Below are positions 1-8,624 of a stretch of DNA of 64,000 bases, one piece after another. The translations under genes were made by a program, and so were the position numbers. Origin of the DNA: Winogradskyella helgolandensis (GTDB taxonomy: Bacteria > Bacteroidota > Bacteroidia > Flavobacteriales > Flavobacteriaceae); contig NZ_JABFHO010000001.1 of assembly GCF_013404085.1 (NCBI RefSeq), positions 3,111,001 through 3,175,000 of the forward strand, in the 5' to 3' direction. Numbering within the stretch: the stretch's first letter is position 1; each line of letters begins with the position of its first letter. The notes under the pieces are model-generated. The model saw only the letters and a list, made by a program, of their open reading frames with translations. It was not told where the DNA came from and ran no database searches.

Positions 1-157
1 TAAACTGAAATTTGAGCCTAAGCAAACCATTAAAAAGCCAACACTTAAGGCTGGAGATGCATGTCCTAAGTGTAAAACAGGACAAGTTTTAAAAGGCAAA
101 ACGGCTTTTGGCTGTAGTAATTATAAGAGTGGTTGTGATTTTAGGGTTGGGTTTTAA
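1..157 (+). CDS. C-terminal end of a type IA DNA topoisomerase (TopB-like), partial
   Basis: The open frame enters from the left edge (frame starting at base 2) and stops with TAA at 155-157. The last about 50 residues contain one four-cysteine zinc-ribbon of the type C-P-K-C-(x)11-G-C-x6-G-C, ending in a DFRVGF-like tail. This pattern is the topoisomerase C-terminal zinc finger seen at the end of many Bacteroidota topoisomerase III proteins, where it helps bind single-stranded DNA. The catalytic core lies outside the window, so the family call rests on the finger alone. A different zinc-ribbon nuclease or helicase cannot be excluded. It converges with the next gene, with only 6 bases between the stop codons and no visible terminator. 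Confidence 0.6.
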   Translation, partial: KLKFEPKQTIKKPTLKAGDACPKCKTGQVLKGKTAFGCSNYKSGCDFRVGF

Positions 158-163
158 GAACAA

Positions 164-976
164 TTAATTAGATTGTTTAGGGTATAAAATGTGCTCAATG
201 TCTTCTATTAATTCACAAGATTTATCATTTATAATTGAAATTTTGTTAGTGTTCTTTTTTCTAAAAATATACATTTCGTCAGATGAGCATAAATCTACGT
301 TACGCTTATTTAGTTTTTTTGCTTTAGATACAAAACTAATTAGATTTTGTTTAATATGCTTATTTGCTACGTATATCCAATTGTTATTAGATTTTTCATA
401 TAATCTTTGAATGATTTTATCATCTGTATATATAAATTCCGTGAGTGTTTCAGAATTACCTAAACACCCATAATTTTGATATAATAATTGCAAAGTATCG
501 TTCTGCTTGAGATTATTGATATATAAATCATCAATAGATACCTCACTGTAAAACTTAGATAGTTTTTTAGGAAGCATTAATTCTATATTATCATAAAAGC
601 TTAATTTCTCATCGATTGTATCATTAAAACTTGACACATATGAGATTTGATACTCTCCATAATGTAAATCATCATATATATTACTACGTATCAAATCATT
701 ATCATCAAAAAATAATTTTGAACTTAGTATTTTATTAGATCCTTTTATCTTAATTCTTTTCCAAAGTCCTGAATCAGGATAAATAATTTTAATAAACTTA
801 CCTTTTGGAGAATAATCTACAGACCTTAAACTTTCACCTATAATTGCTTGGCCAATTATACTATCATTAGGTACAGTAATAAATTTTATATGAGCAGCTG
901 ATTTTTTACAGGACAGAAAAGAAAGAACTAAACATAAGATAATTATTAGTCTAGAAACATTTTTTTCAACATTCAT
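164..976 (-). CDS. hypothetical lipoprotein
   Basis: I do not recognise the family. The 270-residue product begins with a basic N-terminus, a hydrophobic stretch (about residues 9-20) and a lipobox L-S-F-L-S-C around residue 23, so it should be exported and lipid-anchored. The body is rich in Asp, Asn, Ile and Lys, has no membrane segments, and contains short Y-D/N-rich stretches. The start was chosen because it places the signal peptide at the N-terminus. It appears to be a single-gene unit; its 3' end faces the topoisomerase tail. Codon use is AT-rich like its neighbours. Function unknown. Confidence 0.75.
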   Translation of the reverse strand: MNVEKNVSRLIIILCLVLSFLSCKKSAAHIKFITVPNDSIIGQAIIGESLRSVDYSPKGKFIKIIYPDSGLWKRIKIKGSNKILSSKLFFDDNDLIRSNIYDDLHYGEYQISYVSSFNDTIDEKLSFYDNIELMLPKKLSKFYSEVSIDDLYINNLKQNDTLQLLYQNYGCLGNSETLTEFIYTDDKIIQRLYEKSNNNWIYVANKHIKQNLISFVSKAKKLNKRNVDLCSSDEMYIFRKKNTNKISIINDKSCELIEDIEHILYPKQSN

Positions 977-1021
977 AACTTATATAAATTTAAAAAAGGA
1001 TTAAAACATAACATAATTTTA

Positions 1022-1495
1022 TCATAATCTCGCTTTTACCGGCACATAAAAATCCTCTTCAGAATCCGAACTGCCATTTTTATACTTTTCTCCCATCACT
1101 TGAAAATGCGGTCTATTATCTATAACATAACTTGATGCTGGTAACCATTTGGTCATGATTTTTTGATACGTTAGACTTGCATCCATGCCTTTTTGTGGAA
1201 ATAAAGCATATGTACCAGCAGGAATGGTATAACTTTTCATGTTTTGGGGTATGGATTTAAAATCTGTTACTTCCGCACATGCCCAAATTTCAAAATCTTC
1301 TTTAGGGTCTCCATTTTGCTCTAAACTAAAGATTTGCATGGCTATTAATTCTTCAGACACCAAATTTTCTATTTCGTGTTTTTTTGGCATAAACTGTTTC
1401 CAAAGTGCTATGATTTTATGCTGTTCGTTCATTTTAATATTGGAAGATAATCCAATCACTTTTATTTCAGAACAAGTTTTTATTTTAGGATTCAT
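1022..1495 (-). CDS. GyrI-like / AraC effector-binding domain protein
   Basis: A 157-residue stand-alone effector-binding domain of the GyrI-like (SOUL/Cass2) superfamily. Visible signs are the mid-protein E-I-W-A-C-A-E-V strand followed by I-P-A-G-T-Y-A-L-F-P, which is the typical core of this fold, and a C-terminal D-F-Y-V-P-V strand. Such domains bind small hydrophobic or cationic ligands. Here there is no helix-turn-helix part, so it is not itself a DNA-binding regulator. A longer frame reaches 1537, but the ATG at 1495 fits the usual domain start, and the longer version would run into the terminator of the fasciclin gene. The specific ligand cannot be told from sequence. Confidence 0.7.
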   Translation of the reverse strand: MNPKIKTCSEIKVIGLSSNIKMNEQHKIIALWKQFMPKKHEIENLVSEELIAMQIFSLEQNGDPKEDFEIWACAEVTDFKSIPQNMKSYTIPAGTYALFPQKGMDASLTYQKIMTKWLPASSYVIDNRPHFQVMGEKYKNGSSDSEEDFYVPVKARL

Positions 1496-1523
1496 ACAAT
1501 GTCTAGGAATGAGACTTAAATAT

Positions 1524-1557
1524 ATAAAAAAAAGCACAAGCGTTTAAACTTGTGCTT
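1524..1557 (-). terminator. rho-independent terminator of the fasciclin gene
   Basis: A 9-bp perfect stem (1532-1540 with 1549-1557, aagcacaag/cttgtgctt) with an 8-base loop is followed, on the minus strand, by a run of Ts (the A-tract at 1526-1533 on the plus strand). It sits 70 bases past the fasciclin stop and just upstream of the GyrI-like gene, so it separates the two minus-strand genes. Confidence 0.75.
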
Positions 1558-1627
1558 CAAAGAATTAGTATTAACACCAACCAATAATCTTATACTAATT
1601 CTTTATCCAACCAAAAAACTATATTTT

Positions 1628-2203
1628 TTACATGCCTGGCAATACAACAGTATCAACAACATGAATAACACCATTAGATTGATTTACATCGGTTATAGTT
1701 ACCATAGATTTATTGTCCGATTCATCTTTTAATATGAGACTTTTTCCATCCATCATTGCTGTGATCATAGCTCCGTTTACGGTTTTAAACGTCGCTTTCC
1801 CACCACCTTTTTTAATGGCTTTCATAATGTCTTTACCACTAAACTTCCCTGCAATGACGTGGTAGGTTAATACCGATTGCAGTTTTCCTTTGTTTTCGGG
1901 CTTCAATAATGTAGCAACTGTTCCTTCTGGTAGCTTTTCAAATGCTGTATTAGTTGGAGCAAATACTGTAAAAGGACCATCTCCTTGTAAAGTTTCTACT
2001 AAGTCTGCAGCTTTTACTGCCGCAACTAAGGTGGTATGATCTTTAGAATTTACGGCATTGGTTATGATATCTTTAGTAGGATACATTTCTGCACCACCAA
2101 CCATTTTTGTATCCTTTGCCATTTTACTTTGAGCCATTGTAGACGTTCCAAATAATAATGCAACTGTCAATGTTAATGTGGAAATAAATGTTTTCGTTTT
2201 CAT
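1628..2203 (-). CDS. secreted fasciclin (FAS1) domain protein
   Basis: The 191-residue product has a clear Sec signal peptide ending at about residue 24 (T-M-A-Q), then one FAS1 domain spanning about residues 45-190. Both FAS1 signature segments are present: the H1 box F-T-V-F-A-P-T-N-T-A-F near residue 78, and an H2-like end N-G-V-I-H-V-V-D near residue 178. The Y-H-V motif lies between them. FAS1 domains mediate adhesion or matrix contacts at the cell surface. The length is that of a one-domain bacterial fasciclin protein. It is monocistronic: a terminator lies downstream and a long divergent spacer upstream. Confidence 0.9.
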   Translation of the reverse strand: MKTKTFISTLTLTVALLFGTSTMAQSKMAKDTKMVGGAEMYPTKDIITNAVNSKDHTTLVAAVKAADLVETLQGDGPFTVFAPTNTAFEKLPEGTVATLLKPENKGKLQSVLTYHVIAGKFSGKDIMKAIKKGGGKATFKTVNGAMITAMMDGKSLILKDESDNKSMVTITDVNQSNGVIHVVDTVVLPGM

Positions 2204-2299
2204 CGTTTAAGTTTTAAATTGTTTGTTTCTCTACCTACGAAGATTTTGATAGACCGGTTTTAAAAAACTTAAATTTTTATAAAAAGGAACATAATACAA

Positions 2300-2328
2300 A
2301 AGCCTTTTCATAACCAGTGAAAAGGCTT
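2300..2328. other. perfect 11-bp stem-loop
   Basis: Arms 2300-2310 (aagccttttca) and 2318-2328 (tgaaaaggctt) pair perfectly around a 7-base loop. Neither strand shows the usual T-tract after the stem, and no gene ends here. It is therefore either a leader structure of the fasciclin transcript, whose ATG lies about 100 bases away, or an orphan repeat. Confidence 0.6.
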
Positions 2329-2526
2329 CGTTAAATTAACAACTTACTTAAAACTAATGTAAACAAAAAGTTATTTTCAACTCCATATTGAGGGTAATAA
2401 CGAATTGATTAATAGCACATTATTTTATTGGTGTAAATTTATATACTTCTACAAAAGTGGCATAAAAAACTCGATATAAGTCCCTATAAAATTGATTTAG
2501 GTTTTAAAAATGCAAATTATATCCAC

Positions 2527-2549
2527 CAATGACATTTAAGTAGTCATTG
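2527..2549. promoter_or_regulatory. 23-base dyad, possible operator
   Basis: CAATGAC (2527-2533) and GTCATTG (2543-2549) form perfect 7-base arms around a 9-base spacer, about 110 bases upstream of the DUF4139 gene. Arm length and centre spacing would fit a dimeric regulator. No regulator gene is adjacent. Confidence 0.3.
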
Positions 2550-2630
2550 TTTTACTAAGTGATCCCTTATGTTTACTTCTTAGAACATCTACTTCACTCA
2601 TTTAAGATTCTACTATGCATAGGATTGCCA

Positions 2631-2638
2631 TAAGTTTG
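2631..2638 (+). promoter_or_regulatory. putative -7 box (TAAGTTTG)
   Basis: Exact match to the Bacteroidota -7 consensus TAnnTTTG, 23 bases before the DUF4139 start codon. A clear TTG/TTTG -33 element is not evident at the expected spacing. Confidence 0.4.
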
Positions 2639-2661
2639 AGAAACTATTAATTTTTTAACTT

Positions 2662-4593
2662 ATGATCACACAACCAAAATTCTTAAAAACACTTCTTATT
2701 TTTATATTTTTATTAGGAGTACAATTCACTAATGCATTTCAGCAACCAAGTAAAATTAAAACAGTTACCGTATATTTAGATGGTGCTGAAATTAACCGTG
2801 AATCTTCAGTAAAACTCAATTCAGGTAAATCAGAAATTACGTTTAACGGTTTATCACCATATATTGAGGAAAGCAGTATTCAAATTTCAGGATTAAAGGA
2901 CGCCTCTATTCTATCTATTAATTATGGGATCAATTATTTATCTAAACAAAAGCAAAACGATTCTATTTTAACACTACAAAATGAATTGAAATTATTAGAT
3001 GATAAAATTATTTATCAATACAATTTAATATCTGGTTACAACGAAGAGTTAAGTCTTATTCAGAATAATAAGAAATTAGGTAATGCATCTGAAGTCGTAA
3101 GTTTAGAAAAGCTTAAAACTTTTGCTACCTATTATAGAACACGAATTACAGAGTTAAAAATTGATATTAACAAATCTAATTCCGAAATTGAAAAGCATGA
3201 AGAATCAAAGGCTGATATTACTAAACAATTATTAGAATTAAACGTTGATGAAAAAGTACAAACCGGTGAGATTACACTAAAATTGAATAGTGATATCGCA
3301 ACATCTTTAAATTTAAAACTGAAATACAACATCAAAAATGCAGGTTGGTTTCCTATTTACGATCTAAAAGCAGAGAAAATTAATAGCCCAATTAGTTTAG
3401 AATATAAAGCACATGTCTTTCAGAATTCTGGTTGCGACTGGACTGATATTAATTTGGTGCTTTCTACAAGTGACCCTAATACCAATAATGAAAAACCAGT
3501 TGTAAACCCTAAGTATTTAAATTTTATAAGTGGTTACAATAATTACCAATCGCAACGTGCCACCAGAAGTTATAACTATAAGTACAATCCATTGGTGAAA
3601 CATGTTTCTGGTGTAGTATCGACTTCATCTGATGGTCTACCATTACCAGGAGTTAGTGTCATTGAAAAAGGAACTTCTAATGGCATACAAACTGATTTCG
3701 ATGGTCGTTACACATTAAAAACAACCACAGGTAATAGTATTGTGTATTCCTATGTTGGCATGAAGACGGAAGAATTACCTATTCATTCTAGTATTATGAA
3801 CGTAACTCTTGATGATGATGTTAATACTTTGGATGAAGTTGTTGTGGTTGGTTATGGCACAACAACTAAAGAAACGTTTAAAACACCAGGATTTATAAAT
3901 AAAGTCCAATTAATGATAGATGATGACTTTGAGGAAGATGTAAAACCTGTAAATTATACAGCAACAGGACATGTCGTAGAAACAGGCATTACCAATACCA
4001 GATTCGAAATTAATAAAAAACACAGTATTCCTTCTGATGGCGATATTTCCGTCATTGAAATCGATAAATTCAGTGTGCCTGCAACCTATAATTATTTTGC
4101 AGCACCTGTTTTAAATGAGAATGTCTTCTTAACTGCTAAAATCGGAAATTGGGAACAGTACAATTTATTACCTGCAGAAGCTAATGTGTATTTTGAAGGG
4201 AGTTATTCTGGTAAAACAAACATTAATCCGAGCGCAACAACAGATAGTTTAACAGTGTCACTTGGAGTAGATCCTAATATTATTGTGAAGCGTAAGCAGC
4301 TTAATGATTTTAAAAAGACTACATTTATTGGAAATAATAAAGTGATTCAAAAAGCTTTTGAAATTGAAATTAAAAATAACAAACAATCCGATATTCAATT
4401 AACTGTTTTAGATCGCATTCCTAAAAGTCAGGCTAAAACCATAAAGATTGATGACATTGAAACTGGAAACTCTAGCTATGATGAAGACAAAGGTATCTTA
4501 AAGTGGACTTTTAATTTAAAATCTAGTGCAACAGAAAATGTTAAACATTCCTATTCCGTAAAATTTCCGAAAGGAAAGCGCGTTAACTTATAA
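2662..4593 (+). CDS. DUF4139 (MuiA-like) protein with nested SusC-type regulatory module
   Basis: A 643-residue exported protein. A signal peptide covers residues 1-26. Residues about 33-200 hold the DUF4140-like N-terminal region and a coiled coil. DUF4139 starts near residue 205 with the hallmark strand stretch (K-Y-x-I-x-N-A-G-W-x-P-x-Y-D-L), as in 'mucoidy inhibitor A' proteins. The odd part is residues about 315-407: a CarboxypepD_reg-like domain (V-S-G-V-V...P-L-P-G-V-S-V...G-T-x-N-G-I-Q-T-D-F-D-G) ending in LDEVVVVGYGTTTKE, exactly what opens SusC-type TonB receptors. DUF4139 sequence resumes afterwards to the C-terminus, so the module is nested. There is no plug or barrel. Role unknown; envelope location is inferred. 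A long inverted-repeat element follows. Confidence 0.85.
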   Translation: MITQPKFLKTLLIFIFLLGVQFTNAFQQPSKIKTVTVYLDGAEINRESSVKLNSGKSEITFNGLSPYIEESSIQISGLKDASILSINYGINYLSKQKQNDSILTLQNELKLLDDKIIYQYNLISGYNEELSLIQNNKKLGNASEVVSLEKLKTFATYYRTRITELKIDINKSNSEIEKHEESKADITKQLLELNVDEKVQTGEITLKLNSDIATSLNLKLKYNIKNAGWFPIYDLKAEKINSPISLEYKAHVFQNSGCDWTDINLVLSTSDPNTNNEKPVVNPKYLNFISGYNNYQSQRATRSYNYKYNPLVKHVSGVVSTSSDGLPLPGVSVIEKGTSNGIQTDFDGRYTLKTTTGNSIVYSYVGMKTEELPIHSSIMNVTLDDDVNTLDEVVVVGYGTTTKETFKTPGFINKVQLMIDDDFEEDVKPVNYTATGHVVETGITNTRFEINKKHSIPSDGDISVIEIDKFSVPATYNYFAAPVLNENVFLTAKIGNWEQYNLLPAEANVYFEGSYSGKTNINPSATTDSLTVSLGVDPNIIVKRKQLNDFKKTTFIGNNKVIQKAFEIEIKNNKQSDIQLTVLDRIPKSQAKTIKIDDIETGNSSYDEDKGILKWTFNLKSSATENVKHSYSVKFPKGKRVNL

Positions 4594-4601
4594 CTTAACA
4601 G

Positions 4602-4741
4602 AGCCTCAAAGCAAAATAGTATCAATTAAACCCTAACTTCTGTTAGTTGGGAATGAGTTTAATTCTCACAGGAAGCTTGTCTAACTTTCTGTAAGTGTCA
4701 TTAATTATGATAGAAAAACTATTTTCGTTTTGAGGCTTTTT
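4602..4741 (+). terminator. large structured terminator-like element
   Basis: A 19-bp outer stem (4602-4620 with 4718-4737, one bulged C and one G-U pair) encloses about 97 bases. It is followed on the plus strand by T4737-T4743, so it can terminate the DUF4139 transcript. The enclosed part is itself structured: aattaaac near 4625 pairs with gtttaatt near 4657, with a ccctaac/gttaggg-like inner helix, and acaggaag pairs with ctttctgt around 4669-4703. This is much larger than an ordinary terminator. A small RNA or a miniature inverted-repeat element is an alternative. Confidence 0.55.
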
Positions 4742-5077
4742 TTAATTCGCTTTAAACAAACGTGTCAATGACTTAAGCATGTTTTGTTCAGTAATATCAA
4801 AATCATCATCACTAAAAAATAAGACTTTAATATCCTCTAGTAGCAAGTCAATATCATCCTTATCGTAAAGATGTTGCTCTAAACTTGTTGTAATTTTCTT
4901 TAGACCTTGGTAGTCGTTATCTCTATTAAACTCTTCATGAATTTCTTGAAAGGTTTCTTTATCTACCTTAGAGATAATAAAATCACGCTCTTCAGGTGTT
5001 TCTTTAAAATCAGCATTAGCTGCAAATAGTAAAATGTAGGCGACGAGTTCGTCTTTTGTCCAATCTATTGTTTTCAT
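4742..5077 (-). CDS. small all-helical acidic protein (TerB-like)
   Basis: A 111-residue, acidic, all-helical protein with no signal peptide or membrane segment. The N-terminal segment (D-E-L-V-A-Y-I-L-L-F-A-A-N-A-D...T-P-E-E-R-D-F-I) recalls the TerB/DjlA helical fold, where acidic residues may bind metal, but the similarity is weak and the call is an inference. Its ATG overlaps the stop codon of the upstream sulfurtransferase by one base (TAATG), so the two are almost surely co-translated. The partnership suggests a cytosolic accessory role, which is not established. Confidence 0.65.
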   Translation of the reverse strand: MKTIDWTKDELVAYILLFAANADFKETPEERDFIISKVDKETFQEIHEEFNRDNDYQGLKKITTSLEQHLYDKDDIDLLLEDIKVLFFSDDDFDITEQNMLKSLTRLFKAN

Positions 5078-5910
5078 TACTTATTTTGGGTTAAACTTCC
5101 ATATTCTGTCCATGAGCCATCATAGACTATTAATTCATTATATTTACAAAGTGTGGCAGCCAACGCTAAAATACAAGCTGTAATACCTGAGCCACAACTA
5201 AAAACCATTTGAGTTTCATTTTCTACTAAATCATCAAAGATGGTTTGAAGTTCGTCTTTTGTCTTCATTGTATTACCATCAAATAATACGGTGTAGGGTA
5301 AATTTTTAGAATTCGGAATAGTGCCTCGTCGCAAGCCTTCTTTGGGTTCGTCTACCTTACACAGAAAACGATCTTCAGAACGCGCATCAACAACTAAAGT
5401 GTCTTTCTCATTGCGGAATTCATTAACACCGTTAAAGTCTGTCATTAAATGTGCATGGAATTCTGCAACAAAATCACCCAAAGGATACACTTCATCTGCA
5501 TAATTATCAACTTGAAAACCTTCTTGTTGCCATTGTAGTAAGCCTCCATCTAAAACAGCGACATTTTTAAAACCAAAAACCTTAAATAACCACCAAACTC
5601 TTGCACTTGAATAAATGCCTTTATCATCATAAACCACAATGACAGAATCATTATTAATTCCTAATAACTGCGCTTCTTTTTGAAATTGTTCTTTGGAAGG
5701 TAAAGTACTTGGAAAAGGTGCCGAAATATCACTAAATTTTTGTTTAATATCAAAAAATCTAGCATTGGGAATTCGTGTTGAATCAGGACTGATCACCTTA
5801 TTAATTGTGGCATCTAGCACTATTAAATTAGTAGCATCACGGTGTGTATGAAGCCATTCAACCGAAACTAAATCTGAATTTAAATGTTTTATTTCCAACT
5901 GATTACACAT
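5077..5910 (-). CDS. two-domain rhodanese sulfurtransferase
   Basis: A 277-residue thiosulfate/3-mercaptopyruvate sulfurtransferase with two rhodanese domains: an inactive N-terminal one (about residues 10-145) and a catalytic one (about 160-275). The active-site loop is C239-G-S-G-I-T-A. The CGSGxTA form is typical of 3-mercaptopyruvate sulfurtransferases (SseA type), whereas thiosulfate-specific enzymes usually have CRxGx[RT]. It moves sulfane sulfur to acceptors in the cytoplasm. The length is normal for the family. It is translationally coupled to the small helical gene downstream. Confidence 0.9.
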   Translation of the reverse strand: MCNQLEIKHLNSDLVSVEWLHTHRDATNLIVLDATINKVISPDSTRIPNARFFDIKQKFSDISAPFPSTLPSKEQFQKEAQLLGINNDSVIVVYDDKGIYSSARVWWLFKVFGFKNVAVLDGGLLQWQQEGFQVDNYADEVYPLGDFVAEFHAHLMTDFNGVNEFRNEKDTLVVDARSEDRFLCKVDEPKEGLRRGTIPNSKNLPYTVLFDGNTMKTKDELQTIFDDLVENETQMVFSCGSGITACILALAATLCKYNELIVYDGSWTEYGSLTQNK

Positions 5911-6018
5911 CTAATCTATGGGATTGAATACGACACACTAAATTGCATTTCATTTTTTAGTTGCTAGTTTGAATTGTATAAAGTTAAAATAATTTATCAT
6001 ATTTCAATACATGGAAAC

Positions 6019-7464
6019 TTAAGAATCTAAATCGAACGTCTCTGTTGGATTTTCATGATCATGGTAATCTAACATATTTTCACCGTCTGCAATAATGGAA
6101 CATACCGTGGCATCACCTGTAACATTCACCACAGTTCTAAACATATCTAATATTCTATCTACTGGAAAAATAATAGCAATCCAAGCAGGATTTAATCCCA
6201 CAGAACTCAATACAATAATCAACATTACTAAACCTGCACTTGGTACAGCTGCTGAACCAATAGAAGCTAAAGTTGCTGTTAATACTACAGTTATTTGTTG
6301 CCCTATTGTTAAATCTATCATATGCATTTGCGCTAAAAATATAACTGCAACAGCTTGATACATACTTGTACCATCCATATTAACGGTTGCTCCAATAGGA
6401 AGTACAAAACTGCTTATTTTTTTATCGACACCTAAGTTTTCTTCTACACACTCCATAGTTACCGGAAGTGTGGCCGCACTACTCGATGTTGAAAATGCTA
6501 AAGTTTGCGCAGGACTCATAGATTTAAAAAAGCCTTTATAGGGTATTTGCTTTACAAAAAGCTTTAAAATCAGTGGATAAATTACAAATATCATTAAAAG
6601 CAAGCCTGCTAAAACGGTAATTGAGTACCAACTTAATCCTTTGAAAATCTCGACGACCTTACCAATATCATCACCGGCCATTTTACTTACAACACCTGCT
6701 AACAGAGCAAATACAAAAAACGGAGCACCTTGCATAACAATATCAACCATCTTAAGAAAGACGTCATTAACTCCATTTACTAAATTGAGTACAGGTTGTG
6801 ACTTCTCTGTTGGTACAAACAATAAACACACACCAAAGAAAATAGCAAAAAAGATAATTTGTAACATTAACCCATTATTGGATAACGAATGGAAAAAGTT
6901 ACTAGGAACAATATCTACTAGTGGTTGTAACGGTGTGGTTTCTTTGCGACTTTTAACCGTTTCCATTTTATCTGCTACAGAAGCTTCTTTTAATTCGCTT
7001 TTAGATAATTCCGAAATCTCTTGAGCGCGTTCAAAAAATTCTGGATCTTGAAGATAGTTTATACCATCTTTTATAACATGACCTTCACTTGCAGCCCAAA
7101 TTTCATAGCTGATACGGTTATCGATTCTACTTTGTTCATCAATAAGTTCACCTGGTTTAATGACATTGACTAAGAGTAATCCTAACGAAATCGCCATTAT
7201 TGTTGTGATTAAGTAAATGCCTAAGGTCTTACCTCCCATTCTACCTAAACTCTTTGGGTCTCCAATATTAGCAACACCACTAATTATAGAAAATAACACT
7301 AATGGAACAGCAATTAGCTTTAATAGATTGATAAAAATAGTTCCAAAGGGATCAATCCAATCTATAGTGAATTGACTCCAACCCATTGTGCTTGATAGTA
7401 AAGCCCAAATGATTCCGAGAACCATTCCTATAATAATCTTCCAATGTAGTGCTAGTTTTTTCAT
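6019..7464 (-). CDS. dicarboxylate/amino acid:cation symporter (DAACS family)
   Basis: A 481-residue membrane protein with about eight transmembrane helices and two re-entrant loops, belonging to the SDF/GltP-DctA family. The serine-rich HP1 motif (S-S-S-A-A-T-L-P, about residue 330) and the TM7 signature N-M-D-G-T-S-M-Y-Q (about residue 365) are intact, so Na+- or H+-coupled uptake of glutamate, aspartate or C4-dicarboxylates is expected. An insertion of about 70 charged residues (about 100-175) between early helices is longer than in E. coli GltP, as often seen in Bacteroidota members. It lies downstream of aroC on the same strand, separated by 89 bases with a small hairpin. Confidence 0.9.
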   Translation of the reverse strand: MKKLALHWKIIIGMVLGIIWALLSSTMGWSQFTIDWIDPFGTIFINLLKLIAVPLVLFSIISGVANIGDPKSLGRMGGKTLGIYLITTIMAISLGLLLVNVIKPGELIDEQSRIDNRISYEIWAASEGHVIKDGINYLQDPEFFERAQEISELSKSELKEASVADKMETVKSRKETTPLQPLVDIVPSNFFHSLSNNGLMLQIIFFAIFFGVCLLFVPTEKSQPVLNLVNGVNDVFLKMVDIVMQGAPFFVFALLAGVVSKMAGDDIGKVVEIFKGLSWYSITVLAGLLLMIFVIYPLILKLFVKQIPYKGFFKSMSPAQTLAFSTSSSAATLPVTMECVEENLGVDKKISSFVLPIGATVNMDGTSMYQAVAVIFLAQMHMIDLTIGQQITVVLTATLASIGSAAVPSAGLVMLIIVLSSVGLNPAWIAIIFPVDRILDMFRTVVNVTGDATVCSIIADGENMLDYHDHENPTETFDLDS

Positions 7465-7470
7465 TCTTAC

Positions 7471-7488
7471 TTCCTGCCAAAGCAGGAA
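7471..7488. repeat. short palindrome ttcctgc-caaa-gcaggaa
   Basis: A 7-bp perfect stem with a 4-base loop ending 7 bases before the symporter ATG on the minus strand. On the plus strand it is followed by five Ts, but no plus-strand gene ends here. In the symporter mRNA it would fold just in front of the start codon. I saw no second copy in the window. Confidence 0.5.
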
Positions 7489-7553
7489 TCTTTTTAATTA
7501 AACTTAATTATATTTCGAACCCGTCCCAGACCTCAATGGTTTTGAAACCCTTC

Positions 7554-8624
7554 TTACCAATCACGAGACTCTTGTCTTCTCAAGAGTACATTATCTGCTA
7601 TTACTAGAGCTGCCATAGCCTCAACAATTGGTACTGCTCTTGGCACTACGCAAGGATCGTGTCTGCCTTTACCTTGCATTTCTACAATTTCACCAGCACT
7701 ATTTAAGGCATCTTGTTTTTGAATAACTGTTGCCACGGGTTTAAAAGCGACTCTAAAATAGATATCCATACCGTTAGAAATGCCACCTTGCACTCCACCG
7801 GATAAATTGGTTTTTGTAGTGCCATCTTCATTAAACAAATCGTTATGCTCACTTCCTTTCATTTTTGCACCACAGAATCCACTTCCATATTCAAAACCTT
7901 TTACGGCATTTATGGATAACATGGCTTTTCCTAATTCCGCATGAAGCTTATCAAAAACAGGTTCACCTAAACCAATTGGTACATTTTGGATAACGCAAGT
8001 GATTGTACCTCCTATGGTATCGCCTTGTTTTTTAATTTCTTCTACTTTGGTAATCATTTTCTCTGCTGTAGCTTCATCTGGGCAACGAATAACATTAGAT
8101 TCAGTTTTACTAAAATCTAAATCTTGATACGGTTTATCAATAAAAATTTCACCTACCGAAGAGGTAAATGCATTTATTTTAATAGTGCTAATCATTTGTT
8201 TTGCAATTGCACCCGCAACCACTCGTGATGCTGTTTCGCGAGCAGAACTTCGTCCTCCTCCTCTATAGTCTCTTACTCCATATTTTTTATCATAGGTGTA
8301 ATCGGCATGACTAGGACGGTACACATCTTTGATATGTGTGTAGTCTTTAGATTTCTGATTGGTGTTGTGGATTACAAAACCAATTGGAGTTCCTGTGGTG
8401 TAACCTTCAAAAACACCTGAATAAAATTCTACCGTATCTGGTTCTTTACGTTGAGTAACTATTTTAGATTGCCCAGGTTTTCTGCGATCTAATTCGTATT
8501 GAATAGCCTCTAAATCGAGCTTTATTCCTGATGGACAGCCGTCTATAATGCCTCCAATTGCTTTACCGTGTGATTCACCGTAAGTTGTAAGTTTAAATAA
8601 TTTTCCGAATGAATTTCCTGCCAT
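7554..8624 (-). CDS. aroC: chorismate synthase
   Basis: Converts 5-enolpyruvylshikimate-3-phosphate to chorismate, the last step of the shikimate pathway, using reduced FMN. All three family signatures are present: G-E-S-H-G-K-A-I-G at residues 16-24, [11 protein letters not shown] near residue 120, and R-H-D-P-C near residue 317. The 356-residue length is standard, and the start gives the canonical M-A-G-N-S-F-G opening. It supplies the substrate of the menF product encoded 40 kb away in this window. Cytosolic. Confidence 0.97.
   Translation of the reverse strand: MAGNSFGKLFKLTTYGESHGKAIGGIIDGCPSGIKLDLEAIQYELDRRKPGQSKIVTQRKEPDTVEFYSGVFEGYTTGTPIGFVIHNTNQKSKDYTHIKDVYRPSHADYTYDKKYGVRDYRGGGRSSARETASRVVAGAIAKQMISTIKINAFTSSVGEIFIDKPYQDLDFSKTESNVIRCPDEATAEKMITKVEEIKKQGDTIGGTITCVIQNVPIGLGEPVFDKLHAELGKAMLSINAVKGFEYGSGFCGAKMKGSEHNDLFNEDGTTKTNLSGGVQGGISNGMDIYFRVAFKPVATVIQKQDALNSAGEIVEMQGKGRHDPCVVPRAVPIVEAMAALVIADNVLLRRQESRDW

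Larger units (their letters stand above)
2204..2661. other. 458-base divergent intergenic region
   Basis: This spacer lies between the divergent fasciclin and DUF4139 genes. No credible open frame was seen. It holds a strong stem-loop (2300-2328), a 23-base dyad (2527-2549) and a TAnnTTTG box (2631-2638), each listed separately. The rest is AT-rich sequence without recognisable structure. Confidence 0.7.

Noticed and set aside
6641..7024. 127-residue plus-strand frame inside the symporter gene
   Set aside because: Reverse complement of membrane-helix codons; no start context and no family.
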